Assembly: GCA_949130485.1 (NCBI GenBank)
Contig: OX422184.1
Location: 16,702,324-16,766,323 of the forward strand
Direction of reading: 5' to 3'
Source of the DNA: Agelas oroides
Lineage: Eukaryota; Porifera; Demospongiae; Agelasida; Agelasidae
DNA: 64,000 bases
A program made the translations under genes and the position numbers. Under the pieces are notes generated by a model. It saw only the letters and a program-made list of their open reading frames with translations. It was not told the DNA's origin and did not search any database. Positions 38,073-49,540 of the stretch are shown here, in pieces (the stretch's first letter is position 1; every line of letters starts with the position of its first letter).

Positions 38073-41000
38073 GTCCAAAAAATGATGAAGACAGTGTTAG
38101 TCACCATGGGTGAAAACACACGTCCTGTATCCTTCACACCTTCATTGTCAGCAGCAGCTGTTACTGATGATACAAATGCTCTGGAACAAGCTATTCAAGT
38201 CAAATTTAAAGATATTTTGCAACCTGGCCAGGAGTTCTTTATGCAACTAGAGAGTGATGAATGGGGAGGTAAATTCCTTGATGTGCTGGGTAACCAAAAG
38301 GTTGCTGATCGATCAGTTGTGAAGGTTGTTATGAAGCCCATAAGTCACGTAAGTTGATCAGATCTGTGAGTTTTCCTGGCTAAATAATATTATGCTGTAT
38401 TACACATGCAGTATGAGTAGCTACGTGTCGTTTAAATCAGTCATTTTTAAACTTTTGCGTGGAAATTGGTACTTGCTCATATAGTTTGAGACATGTACCT
38501 TATCCATTTCTAGATCACAGCACATCGTAATAATAAAAAGTTAGCTATTACGGATTAGTTATGAAACAGTTACAGACTTCCGGTAAAAAGCAACGGAGAA
38601 CCTTATGCCTTGCCTAGCATGTTTGGTATTTTGAAGCTCATCACCAAAGTACAAGCTGCATGGTATCACTATGGCAACATTTTAAATCCAAAGCCACGCC
38701 CCCTGGAGTCTAGAGGCACATGGTCTATGGCTACCAATCTAAGACTTGCATTGGGCCTTTGACAACTCGCCAACATTGGAGTGTCATTCGAGAGCCGATA
38801 TTTTTTAAGGCTTTCCGCACTTGGTGATAAAAGGGAGAAACCCCTTCTCCCACATTCGCACTCACCCCCCATGTACCAGCCCTCCATTTTCGAAAAATTC
38901 TGGATCCGCCCCTGATACAGCGCAGTGAACTGCAAAGAAATTTCTATGAGTTGTGATTAGATTATTAGTGCACTTTACCGCAATGTTACTGATCTCTTTC
39001 TGGTGGACTACTTTATATATGTAGGTCAGCAAATTGGAAAAAGTGGTGCTAGTCAGCATGGGTGAACATAAGCGACCTGTAAAGTTTTCAACAGTGATCA
39101 CTGATAAGAAAGCTCTGACACAAGCTGTTGAAGTCACATTTGACGATATTTTGCAACCTGGCGAGGAGTTCTTTTTGCAGCTAGAGAGTGAGAAATGGGG
39201 AGGCACATTTGTTGACCTGCTGGGTAGCCAAGAGGTTGCTGATCGATCAGTTGTTAAAGCTGTAATAAAATCTGTGAATAAGGTAAGTCATTGATTTTGT
39301 GTAGCTATGTGTTTTCAGTTAGCTAACCTAATTCTAAACTTTAGCCCAAGATGCGCGAAGTGATCACAAGTATCAAGTGACCACAGAGTATAACATCAAA
39401 GCATTTTATTACCCACTAGCCTCATTCCCAGGCCCATTACCTTTGCACAGTAGCATGTCAGCATTTTGTTGAACCAGCATGGTGTATGCATATACATATC
39501 CACAAACAGAAGCCAGACAAAATAAAATTAATCAAACCGAGTAAATGTCAAGTAAAAACCATAACATAATTTTGGCAACTGTGGATCTGTGTACATGATT
39601 ATTCATTTCTAGTAGAATAAGAAGACAATTAAGTTCTATCTGCACAAAAACAAGCATGTGCATGCCAAAATAATAGTACTACAATATTTTTGATTAGCAA
39701 ATTCCACCATTTCTATAGTCTGATGCTGTACTATCACAAGCCCAGCCAACCAAGCCATCCCAGGCCGTTAAAAATGACAACCAGGTACAGAGCATGATTT
39801 TGAATATTTAGATTGCATGGTCATTCCTGAAATTGAAGGTGTTACATGTTAAACTCATTGTGTTTTTCTTCAACAATGTAGGGAGCCAGTACAGTCACAT
39901 TGACACAATCAAGTTCAATCTGCCATGAAACAATGGAATTTCCTTTACCTTCTGAGGTAAAGAAAGTAAATCTGAGTTTGCATCTACATGTGTATATATT
40001 ATGCTTTTTGAGCAACTGTAGATCATAGCCTGGTTCCCAGGCTCCTCCCTCTCTGGAGTAGGGGCATGGGGACAAGGCTACTGTGTATTGGAATATTGTT
40101 GTGTGATATCATGTCAACATAATAATGTGTGCAACAGAAGCTTGCTTCCAGATTCTATTATGTTTTACTAGCAGCTACAATGTACAACACGTTATGATTG
40201 GCAGCCCACATCTTTTCTACAGCCTGGAGTTGTGCCATCACAAGCTCAACCAACCCAGCCAAGTCAGGAAATTAAAAATGACAACCAGGTACAGTACATA
40301 ACATTGGAAAAGTAGATTGCGAAATTATTCATGAAATTGAAAGTGTGACATATTGATTTCGGGGTTTGTTGTTCTACAATGTAGGAAGCCAGTGCATTCA
40401 AAATGGAAAAATCAGATTTCTCAAGTTCAACCAGTGATGAAACAATGGAACTTGCTTTACCTTCTGAGGTAAGAGAACTACTGTAGACCAAAATAAGGAA
40501 GTGATCTGCCATAGCATACTCAGGATTCCAAAGATATTCAGGCACAGTATGGGTGCACTGATTTTGTGAGAGCTCCTGCACAAAGCACAGTCTGGAAGCA
40601 GGCTGCCTTAAATTTTAGAGCCTCCCAGATCAAGGCTGTAGACAAGTGGGTGCTTGGGGGTGCTGAAGCACCCCCAAATTTTTGGCATTTGTATTTGAAG
40701 GATATAGCACATAGCCACAGCACACAACTGCTTATGATGTGTAGTGAAAGTTAGCACCCCCAACTAAAAAAACTTGTCTACGGCCCTGCAGATTGGCTCT
40801 GAAACTATTTAGGCCACTGCCATCGATCTCTCAAGACACTTTTGCCATATTTTTGATGGTATGTGTACATGCAGTATCTTCCCACCAAATAGATGATAAG
40901 TAAGTGAACAACCGCAGTGACAGATTGGTGAATGTGGAAGCACTAGTTCAATCACGCAATCGTTGAGATTACTTTTACCCGGGCACCAGCACAATCCACC

Positions 41001-44000
41001 AGGGCATCAGCTTGTATGAGCTCTGTTTAGTGCTATCATGTGTGTACTTGCTGCAGTAATGAGCTCTGAGCTACCTAGACATGCTTCTATATATGCCTTG
41101 CCTTTGCAATCCACATATCTACCCTTAATGAAGTATGCACCCCTTCTTGCAGCAGGGAAGCCTGGCAATGTGGCTAGCTTTTTAAGATAACTACTACATG
41201 TTGGCAATTGTACTAGTCTATTATATAGCTTCTATACATTAGTTTCAGCTCATAATTTAATCTATTTTCTCTCACTTAAAATGATGTAGGTACTGCTTGA
41301 AGATACAAGCTATGAACTACGTCTGTGCTCAAAGCTAGATCTTAGGACTGTACTAGAAACTCTATTTGAAGCTCGAACAAACTGGTACAACATTGGTCTC
41401 CAGTTAGGATTATCTGAAGCAGATTTAGCTGCTATTGAGGCTGAAAATAGTATGCTACAAGATCGTCTTCGTGCAGCACTTGCAAAGTGGCTCAGAGGAG
41501 TTAACCAAGATTCAAAGCCAACTTGGAAAAGATTGGTAGATGCCCTTAGAAGCCCGACTGTGAAGGAGAACCAGTTAGCAGAGTTTGTTGAAGAGAAATA
41601 CTGCAATGTGGGGGAAAATCAAGTAGCTAGAGTGAACTACTCTGATTATCTCAGACACCTGTATCGAGACTTTGCACCTGTACGAATGCTCCAATGGCCC
41701 AAGTTACCTCACTATGAGTTTGTCTCACTTGCTATGATCAAACGAGAAAAGCTTGTGCAGGGAATAACTGACAAATTTGTTGAACTCACTCTTCATGGAT
41801 GTAGCGACGATATCAAACAACAAAAAGAAGAGATTGATTTAAAAAGCATTTTTGACAAAATCGAGGCAGCACACAAAGTAATTCTACTTGAAGGAGCACC
41901 TGGAGCAGGAAAAACAATGTTGATCTGGCACATCTGTCATGAGTGGGGAAGAAAGAAACTTTTTTCTCAGTATTCTATAATCGTTCTTGCTACATTACGT
42001 GATCCTGAAGTTCAGAAAGCAAAATCGATTACTGATGTGCTCGCACTTACTTGTGAAAATCGAAGGGATGCAGAGAAGGTGGCTGCAAGAATGAGAGCAT
42101 GCCATGGTAGAAACATCCTTTTTCTACTTGATGGGTGGGATGAGCTTCCAGAAGAACAGCGAAAATCTAAAGCATTCCTCTTCAGTGAACTCATTGAGAA
42201 GCCTGTAAAGCATTCTCTGGATGAAGCTGCCATCATTGTTACTTCTCGCCCAGTGTCTTCTGGTGACTTGCGACCCTTTGCATCATCAAGAATTGAGATT
42301 GTTGGTTTTATAGCTTCTAAAATCAAAGAGTATTTCGAAACTTGTCTCAAGTCTGAAGAGGGACAAGCTGGAGCACTTGATACACTGCTTCAAATTGTGG
42401 AAGATAACCCACTTATTGAAAGCATATGCTATTTGCCTCTAAATGCTGCGATTGTTGTTTATCTCTTCTGTGCTTGTGGCTATACTCTACCAAGCACCTA
42501 CCATGAACTCTTTCAGTTACTTGTCTACCACTGCATTCTTCGTCATATCGAAAGAAGTAACCTAAAGATAACATTAAGTCAACACCAACGTCCCTCTTTT
42601 GACGACTTTCCTGAGGAGATCAGGATACCATTTGAACAAGTCTGTAAACTGGCATATCTCGCTTCAAGAAAGAATGTGATTACTTTCTCATCTGCTACTC
42701 TTTGTGACGATTTTAGGGTCGCAGAACCTCTGAACCATTTAGGACTAATGCAAACTGTTAAGAGCTTGCTTATACATGGTGAAGGAACAACATACCACTT
42801 CCTGCATCTATCTCTTCAAGAACTCCTGGCTGCATATCACATTTCCAAAATGCCACCAGATAGTCAGCTCAGAGTGTTTAATGAAATGCGTAATGAACCT
42901 CGGTTTAGTGCTGTTTTTGGATTCTACGCAGGGTTCACTAAACTTCAAAATAAGGAAATTCGAGATGTTGTAGCTGAAATTGTGCAAACAGGAAAAAAGT
43001 CTGCAGATAAGACTCTTTTGGTATCTCTGATGAATTGGCTTTATGAGGCTCAGGACCTAGAATTGTGTCACTTTGTTCAAGGAGAGCTAACCAGAGACCA
43101 GAGTGAGAAGCTAAATGAGGGAAATGGAGTACTAAATCTTAGTTACACAAGTCTCAAACCATCTGACACACTGTCAGTTGGATACTTCATGTCCACTGTG
43201 AAGACCGAAAGTGGAATGCATTTCTGCGTAGATCTTTCTTACTGCTCACTTAAAGATCACCATGCAAAGTTCCTAGTTAAAGGATTATCACACAATCAAC
43301 CAACAACTACACCATGTGTTAAAATAAACTTGTCCTCAAACAGCATGGACACAGAGGGAATAAACCACATTGCCGAATTTTTAAAGGAATCACAATTAAT
43401 CCAAGCACTCAACCTTAGGAAAAATAGACTCACTCATTCTCGACTTTTGAAAGCCTTAACGAATAACTCATCACTTATCGAACTTGATATATTTCAATGT
43501 TCACTTACAGCAGAAGCTGGAGAGTCATTAACAGCTATGCTAGCAAACAACCACTCACTGCAGTGTCTAGACATCAGCTACTCTAGAATACCTCTTGAAT
43601 GTATTGCAGAAGGCCTGATACAAAACAGTGCATGCAAACTCAAAACACTTCATGTGATCTACTGTAATTATACAGTTGAGGGAATGAGACAGATTTCAGA
43701 AGCAATAAAATTATGTCATCTTGAAGAACTGTCAGTTGGTCCACTACTTGATGACTGTATGGAACCATTAGGAAATGCATTAATAACCTTACGATCTCTA
43801 TCATTGAGAGGAGAGCAAGTCACTAACCAAGGATTGGAAATATTTGGTGAAGCCTTGCAAGAAAACAATTCCCTGCACAAGTTACGCCTACAAGATTTCC
43901 ACAAGGTAACCAGTGTAGGTCTTAAAAGACTAGGAGAACAAATAGAAAGCAACCAAAAACTTGAGGTGCTATCAATGAAAAACTTCATAGGCAGTACCAT

Positions 44001-44151
44001 AACTGATGGGCTGAAAAATTTAGTAATGTGCTTGAAACAGAATTCGACTCTTAAAATATTGCAACTCTCAGAAGATCAAGTAGCAGAGATCAAAGAAACC
44101 GTATGTAACATCAACAAAAATAGAAACGATCCATTGAAACTGGAATCCTAA
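38073..44151 (+). CDS. NLR-type receptor: two beta-grasp-like modules, linker, Death, NACHT, LRR
   Basis: Seven exons, all starting and ending in phase 0: 38073-38348, 39025-39282, 39719-39784, 39882-39956, 40223-40288, 40385-40468, 41290-44151. From ATG 38082 the protein has 1225 residues. Residues 1-89 and 90-175 are two copies of the module also found in the kelch protein. Residues 176-272 are two pairs of short linker exons. A Death domain follows at about 288-377 (NWYNIGLQLGLSEADL…AKWLRG). The NACHT ATPase has the P-loop EGAPGAGKT (473-481), Walker B ILFLLDGWDEL (548-558), VTSRP (about 589-593) and the helical motif HLSLQELLAAYH near 774. About eleven ribonuclease-inhibitor-type LRRs run from about 885 to the end. 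It is probably a cytosolic immune sensor signalling through Death contacts. The start is uncertain: the frame is open back to the acceptor at 38072, so an upstream coding exon is possible. Confidence 0.92.
38665..38921. mobile_element. MITE remnants in NLR intron 1
   Basis: A piece of the family seen at 30181 (tatggcaacattttaaatcc … gccacgccccctgga) is followed by a hAT-like right end, cgaaaaattctggatccgcc + cctg at 38890-38913. The minus-strand frame over it reads GADPEFFENGG, a translation that hAT MITEs commonly yield, so it is not a gene. Confidence 0.55.
40025..40080. mobile_element. Small TAGCC foldback remnant in NLR intron
   Basis: tagcctggttcccaggctcc and its imperfect inverse …gggacaaggcta bracket about 56 bp. 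Same family as 33362; no clear target duplication. Confidence 0.5.
40631..40788. mobile_element. CAAGG…CCCTG MITE with 5-bp TSD in NLR intron 6
   Basis: Ends caaggctgtagacaagt / acttgtctacggccctg are inverted. Flanks are cagat on both sides (40626-40630 and 40789-40793). Interior hairpin gggggtgctgaagcaccccc. 158 bp, non-coding. Confidence 0.8.
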
Positions 44152-45173
44152 CAGTATACATTATAGCCAATGACAATGTATGTACCACTTCTTCAATGAA
44201 GCGTACCTAAGAAGTGCAAGTATATTTAGGCAAATCGTTTGTGCATTAATGCTATTGCAACTTTGTGTATGTTTATTGGGCAATAATTTGTATTGTAATC
44301 ATTATTAATTTCTTCATTTGATAGTATTAAGTTTTGCTCACAATAGTGCATTGCAAAATTCTTTCTCCATATAACTTAATTAAGGGACACATCACTTGTA
44401 CCACTTTAATAATCATAGCAAAGAAAGTCATGACCTAGAATTATTGTAACAAATATTTGGTGAGCAGAACAATTCAACAGATTGCTGTTGTTGAAATCTG
44501 TGTACAAAAACACAAGTCCACAATGACTATAATATTATAGATGTGTGCTTTGGCCAAATCAATTCCATTATAAGAAGAAAATGGATTATGATCATGAAAA
44601 GTTTATTGATAGTGCCACCATTTTTGGTTACCTGTCGATCTGTCTGACAATATATATACTTACAGCAAACCACTTAGCTTTGCTCATCGCACCCACACCT
44701 TTACAGGCCTACTTAGCACACCTCCAATTTTCTGAAGCCCAGCAAGTGACATCAAAGGCTAAGCTTCTGAGACACCATAAACACTGGACCCGGCCAAGGA
44801 CTGGGGACTCAAGGACCCGAGACCCGAGTACCGGGGACCCGAGGATCTAGAGTCTATGTTGCACTTAGTTGTTATATGACAGAAATGCAACTACGTACCA
44901 GCAACTTGTGCCCAATTTGAAACTTACGGCAGCGCGGGCTGTGTTGTAACTTGTACAGTCCGCAGTGCTATATACACACAAAAGACGTTCTTAATGCCAG
45001 ATTGTGCTATCATTCCGTTACCTTCATTCATTCTTCATTCTGTAAAACCGAGAATAGTTTATTGCATGCAAGCCTAATAGCATGTCCCTGCATGACTATA
45101 GACTCCTGCGTGAGAGTCTGGCCTGAGAGACTAGCATGACTAGCTCGAGGTGCACAAGTCCCAGGGGCAAAGG
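44152..45173. other. 3' flank of NLR gene and intergenic, no gene seen
   Basis: AT-rich. A degenerate short repeat of ggacccgag-like words lies at about 44786-44849. The open frame over it (44545-44850) looks non-coding. Confidence 0.4.
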
Positions 45174-45229
45174 TAGCCTCGTTCCCAGGCTCTCTCCTCA
45201 AAAACGGGGGGAGGAGAGAGCCTGGTAAC
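45174..45229. mobile_element. TAGCC foldback fragment
   Basis: tagcctcgttcccaggctct + ctcctc pairs with gaggagagagcctggtaac. The right terminal TAGCC inverse is missing or degraded. Confidence 0.6.
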
Positions 45230-45340
45230 ATTCGGGAAAAAAGCTGTCGACTTCAGGCGCGTCATCATTCATGTGATCAACGCAGGACGCTCCCACTTTA
45301 GTAATAATTGTCAAGTGATTTAATGTGGCACATAACTCTG

Positions 45341-45580
45341 TATTTTCAAGGTCGACAAACCTGGAATCCAAGCTGATAGACTTCTTTGTCTTCTTAAACT
45401 TTTAGCGAACAGTCAGTTTTGGGAGTCTTCCACCACCCACTGTCCGTAAAATTGGGGGTTTTCCCAGTTTCCTGTTGGCATTGGCATCCAATGCGTTTAT
45501 AATTAAGTTAGTTAAGATGTGGCCTGGCAAAACCCCTGATGTGGCGGTCGGAACTTTGAAGATAAGCTTAGATCGACTTC
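45341..45580. repeat. Dispersed direct repeat (copy 1 of 2) with poly-pyrimidine tail
   Basis: tattttcaaggtcgacaaac … gataagcttagatcgacttc; a copy with small changes is at 46446-46678. It is followed by a T/C-rich tract at 45581-45602. Confidence 0.8.
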
Positions 45581-45694
45581 TTTCTTTTTTTCTTTTTTTT
45601 TTACATCGCAACCACACCTCAAGTAGCTAGAAAGAAATCAAAGGAATTAGTGATTGAATAGCCCAGTTTGTCTTACCACCTAATACCTGCCAGT

Positions 45695-45807
45695 CAGCTT
45701 CGTACCCAAGCGTGGTCCAGCCACACCTGGGTACGAGGCAAGGGCACATGATGACGTCATTTTCCACAAAAAATGACATCATCATGTGCTCTTGGTACGA
45801 GGCTAGG
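45695..45807. mobile_element. TAGCC-family foldback
   Basis: cttcgtacccaagcg… and …cttggtacgaggctag are inverted. An inner palindrome acatgatgacgtcattttcc/ …aaatgacatcatcatgtg surrounds a short centre. Confidence 0.65.
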
Positions 45808-46327
45808 AGGTAGAGGGCAGACCAGAGGACAGGTTTGAATGTACAGTAAAATGAACGAAATTCACCGAATGGATATTGCCAGGTGAATTCTATATGGTCA
45901 CTTATGTAATGTGCACCTTCATGCACCTTGAATCACAAATTAAGAGCAATAACTGTCCATCTAGAACTCACCTGGTACCCAGGCTTGTGGTATCCACAGA
46001 GCAAGTTTTGTTCAAAACAAATGAGGATCATCTATGTAAATTGAGTTCACTTTTCACTATGGTCGCTATGGCAGCCTACATCATTTACTTTATTGTTAAT
46101 TTTTCACTCCAGCTGAGTTGCAATGTCATGCAGAGGAATCAGGTGTTGTGCTGACTGATGATACTCTGCCATTGAAGTATCTGGTGACGATGTCATAGCA
46201 TTAACTGAGTTTGCAGACTGTCAATTGAAAGGACATGATCATTAAAACCCACCATCTTCTACAAATATGTAGTTATTCTTATTGGAATTGGCTTTATTTG
46301 TGTGATATCCACCATACCATAGCTGCA

Positions 46328-46375
46328 ATGAACATGTCGCACATGACGCACATGACGCGCATGACGCGCATGGAA
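46328..46375. repeat. Short tandem repeat, 9-10 bp unit
   Basis: Repeated catgacgc(g/a)c words, about four copies. Confidence 0.8.
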
Positions 46376-46445
46376 GTAGAACTTGACCTCCTGTATGGCT
46401 GCTGATAATTGGTGCTGCAAGGGCTTAAGGTGGCAGGGAATCCTG

Positions 46446-46678
46446 CATTTTCAAGGTCAACAAACCTGGAATTCAAGCTGATAGACTTCTTTGTCTTGTT
46501 AAAATAGTCAGTTTTGGGAGTCTACATCCGTTCACTGTCCGTAAAATTGGGGATTTTCCCCATTTCCTGTCGGCATTGGCATCCAATAATCAGTTTATAA
46601 TTAAGTTAGTTAAGATGTGGCCTGGCGGAACCCCTCATGTGGTGGTCGGTACTTTGAAGATAAGCTTAGATCGACTTT
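46446..46678. repeat. Dispersed direct repeat (copy 2 of 2) with A/G-rich tail
   Basis: Paralogue of 45341-45580, about 1.1 kb downstream, followed by an A/G-rich tract (46678-46704) where copy 1 has a T/C-rich tract. Confidence 0.8.
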
Positions 46679-46707
46679 AAAAAAAAGAAGAAAAAAAAAG
46701 AAGGAGT

Positions 46708-47757
46708 TTAGTAGAGTGCTGTAGTGTCAGTAGCTGTGAGTAGTGCGTAGTGCCTGCTTGTGAAAGCAAGCTTGTGTCTAGAAGCAGCAGAAAAGCCACG
46801 GTGGCCAAGACTGTACTCATTGGGCAGGCCCAGGTCTTGCGATCGTATGCCAAGCCTAGTAGGTGGTCGTGGCCCGGTGCTTCGAGTGCTGGGCTGGGCT
46901 TTAACTAGAATGCGCAATATATCGTTGATGCTACAATGCCGTAGACAAGAAAGCTGAACGGTGATTGTGTGTGGAACAGAGCCGTGAGTTGTTTAGCGAC
47001 ATAAGGGGGAGAGGTGGGGCTAGTAATGCTTGCTTGCACTCGTGAATGAGCCCCTCCCGTAGACAAGCTGTGAATTTTTTGAAATGTGCTTTCATTTTGG
47101 TGCAGTCAAAGTTGTCCATTCCAAGAGCAGTGGCGTAGCCAGAGTTCAGCGATTACCGGGGCACTTGGTGGGCGTGGCCACGTGCTATCACAAGGTGAAC
47201 TTTGACCCCGGCTTTGAGACAGCGTAGCTCGCACCTGGGGCTCATATTTGTTGCTGAAGTTGACGGCCAAAGAAGCTAAAAATCGTAGATAAACGGCATT
47301 GGCAGCTTTATTCTACATGACATAATTCTATATACAGCAATGCTGTTGCGGTTCAGGTAAGTTGACCTCGCATGATTACCAGGGCACCCAGAAATTCACC
47401 AGGGCCTGGGCCCGTATGGGCCCGGGTGTAGCTACGCCACTGTCCAAGAGTAGTGACAAACATGAGTCTAGCCTGACTTTGAGAGTAGCTCTGAACAAAA
47501 GCTGGCACAGACTGATTTGAGATACATTGGTGGTTAGGACGCTACCTACAGTGAGCATGTAGATGCGTCCATCGAGTGGCAATTTTGGGTCATGAATATA
47601 TTAATAAGCTACTAAAACCCTTTTTTAAAATTAGGCAAAGCAAGATTGCCCTAAACCAAACCCTAACCCTGAAGCTAGGAGTAACACTGGTCCTGACTGT
47701 AACCCAGGTTTATGTTTTCGTTAACCTCCGCCAAGTGACTTCCCCCGCCACCTTAAA
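46708..47757. repeat. Paralogous repeat block (copy 1), interrupted by a hAT-like MITE
   Basis: From tagtagagtgctgtagtgtc to cctccgccaagtgac this block matches 53098-53782 along its length, except for the 315-bp insertion at 47128-47442. No gene is recognisable. Confidence 0.85.
47128..47442. mobile_element. hAT-like MITE with 8-bp TSD
   Basis: Ends cagtggcgtagc / gctacgccactg are perfect inverted repeats of 12 bp. It is flanked by tccaagag on both sides (47120-47127 and 47443-47450). The paralogous block at 53 kb has no insertion at this site. 315 bp, non-coding. Confidence 0.9.
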
Positions 47758-48985
47758 GGACTACTCGTATCAGTCTCCACAAGTTGGGTTTCATAGGTTG
47801 ACAAAGAATGTAAATGCCTCCTCAAATCGTTCTACTGTACGTCACATGCTTCTTTGTTCCCTGTCATGGGACAACACCTGTGTTGGTGACTCTTTACAAC
47901 ACCCACTTTCACATGCTCAGATATCTATTTTGGACTTTGTGTAGCGTGAGCTTGTCAGTTCAGTATTTCTGGTGGATGGCAGAGGTGACTCTGATGAAAA
48001 CTGATGGATCCTGACCAAATTCTGTCACATTTTCATGTTTTGCTTCATCACTAGCTCTCTTTTGTATATTATTCTCTGCAGTGCATTCTTCATCTGCTCA
48101 TGTACTTTCAAAGCCCTATAGTAGCACACACGCACACATACACCTGACACGGGTCATCATAGTGTCATGTTATATAACAATTATGACGTGTGGGTGGTCA
48201 CAGGTTTCACTAGCCTGTGCCAAAGCACCAAGGTGCTGACACAAGTTTTAACCTGCCAGCAGTAAAGTACTACCATAGTGGAAAACTATGCTCACCCTCA
48301 CTTGCTTGCAGTTGTGTAAAATTAGAATGTCCCAGACATCTTTAAGGGGTACAAAATACCAGTTATTCCGTAACTTAGGTACAGAGTAACCGTTTTCAAC
48401 GCTTCAAACACAATTTATACAGCCTTCCACCCTTGCACTACACCTGCAAATTGAAGGAAAGATGAGAAAACTCGCAGTATTAGAAATATGAGCTCTTCCG
48501 GTACGCTGGAAGTACTTCCGCATTCACGCGGGAAGCTGCTGCGCGTGTAATTACATATATGGAAGCGTGTGTACACTTGCGGATTGACTGTATTGCTGGA
48601 TAACTCTCGCTTGGCCAGAAATGAGTCCCCAGGAAACAAGTGAAACCCAGGGTCCAGTGACTTCCTATGCATTTAATGCTCAATCTGAGCTGCCAGCTTA
48701 CAGAAGAAAACAGTGATTGAATGCAGCCCAGCTTAGCAACAAAAGTGTTCAACACAAACCCAGAAAGTGCTAAACTCACTACTGTGGCACACAGTGACAT
48801 AGATAATACGTTACCACCACGTAAGCTGCACTAAGTTTGATGTCATACCAGCTCAGTAAGCGAACAAGAGTGCTAGTCTCGCGGAGCCAGACTCTCACAC
48901 GAAAACGTACGGTACACACGTTATATGTTAATCAAATGAGTGGTCACGTGACAAGTACCACACCCACCAGTTTCAAAGTGAAGTG
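47758..48985. other. Intergenic, no gene recognised
   Basis: Mixed composition; open frames are short and without domain-like content. A short GC-rich stretch lies near 48525-48546. Confidence 0.4.
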
Positions 48986-48994
48986 CCTTGTATC

Positions 48995-49235
48995 TAGCCT
49001 CGGTCCCAGGACTCCCCCGTTTTACCTTCCGTTTGCGTTCACAATAATACAAGGGAGCGGAAGACCGGCGAAAAACGGGGAAGGCCTGGGAGCATTCATC
49101 ACGTGAGTGGATGCGAGGGGGGGAGGGGCTGATATTCAAGTATATACATACTAAACTTTCGCCGGTCTTCCGCTCTCGTGTATTATTGTGAACGCAAATG
49201 GAAGGTAAAACGGGGGAGGCCTGGGAACGAGGCTA
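48995..49235. mobile_element. 241-bp TAGCC foldback with 9-bp TSD
   Basis: The left arm (tagcctcggtcccaggactc …) and right arm (… ggcctgggaacgaggcta) are inverted over about 80 bp, including acaataataca/tgtattattgt and cggtcttccgct. Flanks ccttgtatc (48986-48994) and ccttgtgtc (49236-49244) are a 9-bp duplication with one mismatch. Confidence 0.88.
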
Positions 49236-49540
49236 CCTTGTGTCAGTGTCGCTATGCTCTGTTGAAATAAATCTCGTGGATCCAGTTGAGATGGCTAGAA
49301 AGAAGCACAGTTGCCATAAGAAGCGATGTGAATGCACAGGATGTGCTGCACTGCAGCAAGCCAGTAGCTATGTGTGCATTTCTCTGAAGTGTCAAAGTGA
49401 CTTGTAGCTCACTGTGGGCGTGCTGTATCGGTAGTCTGCTATCAGAAAGTAGTAGCTAATAGATCTAGCTTGTTAACAACATACCCACCTTAGCCTTTAT
49501 ACAAAGCTCCAGAGTTGCAAGTCAGGATGAAGTGTTTGTA

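Noticed and set aside
38862-39206. Minus-strand frame reading GADPEFFENGG
   Set aside because: This peptide arises from the end of a hAT-type MITE and then runs antisense to the NLR module exon.
41310-41606. Antisense frame opposite the NLR Death domain
   Set aside because: Shadow of the strongly supported plus-strand exon.
44545-44850. 101-codon frame with RTGD/RTRDP repeats
   Set aside because: The apparent peptide repeats come from a degenerate ggacccgag nucleotide repeat.
47640-47675. Telomere-like ccctaaaccaaaccctaaccct
   Set aside because: Only about two units, and the same words occur in the paralogous block at 53.67 kb, so they belong to the repeat block.
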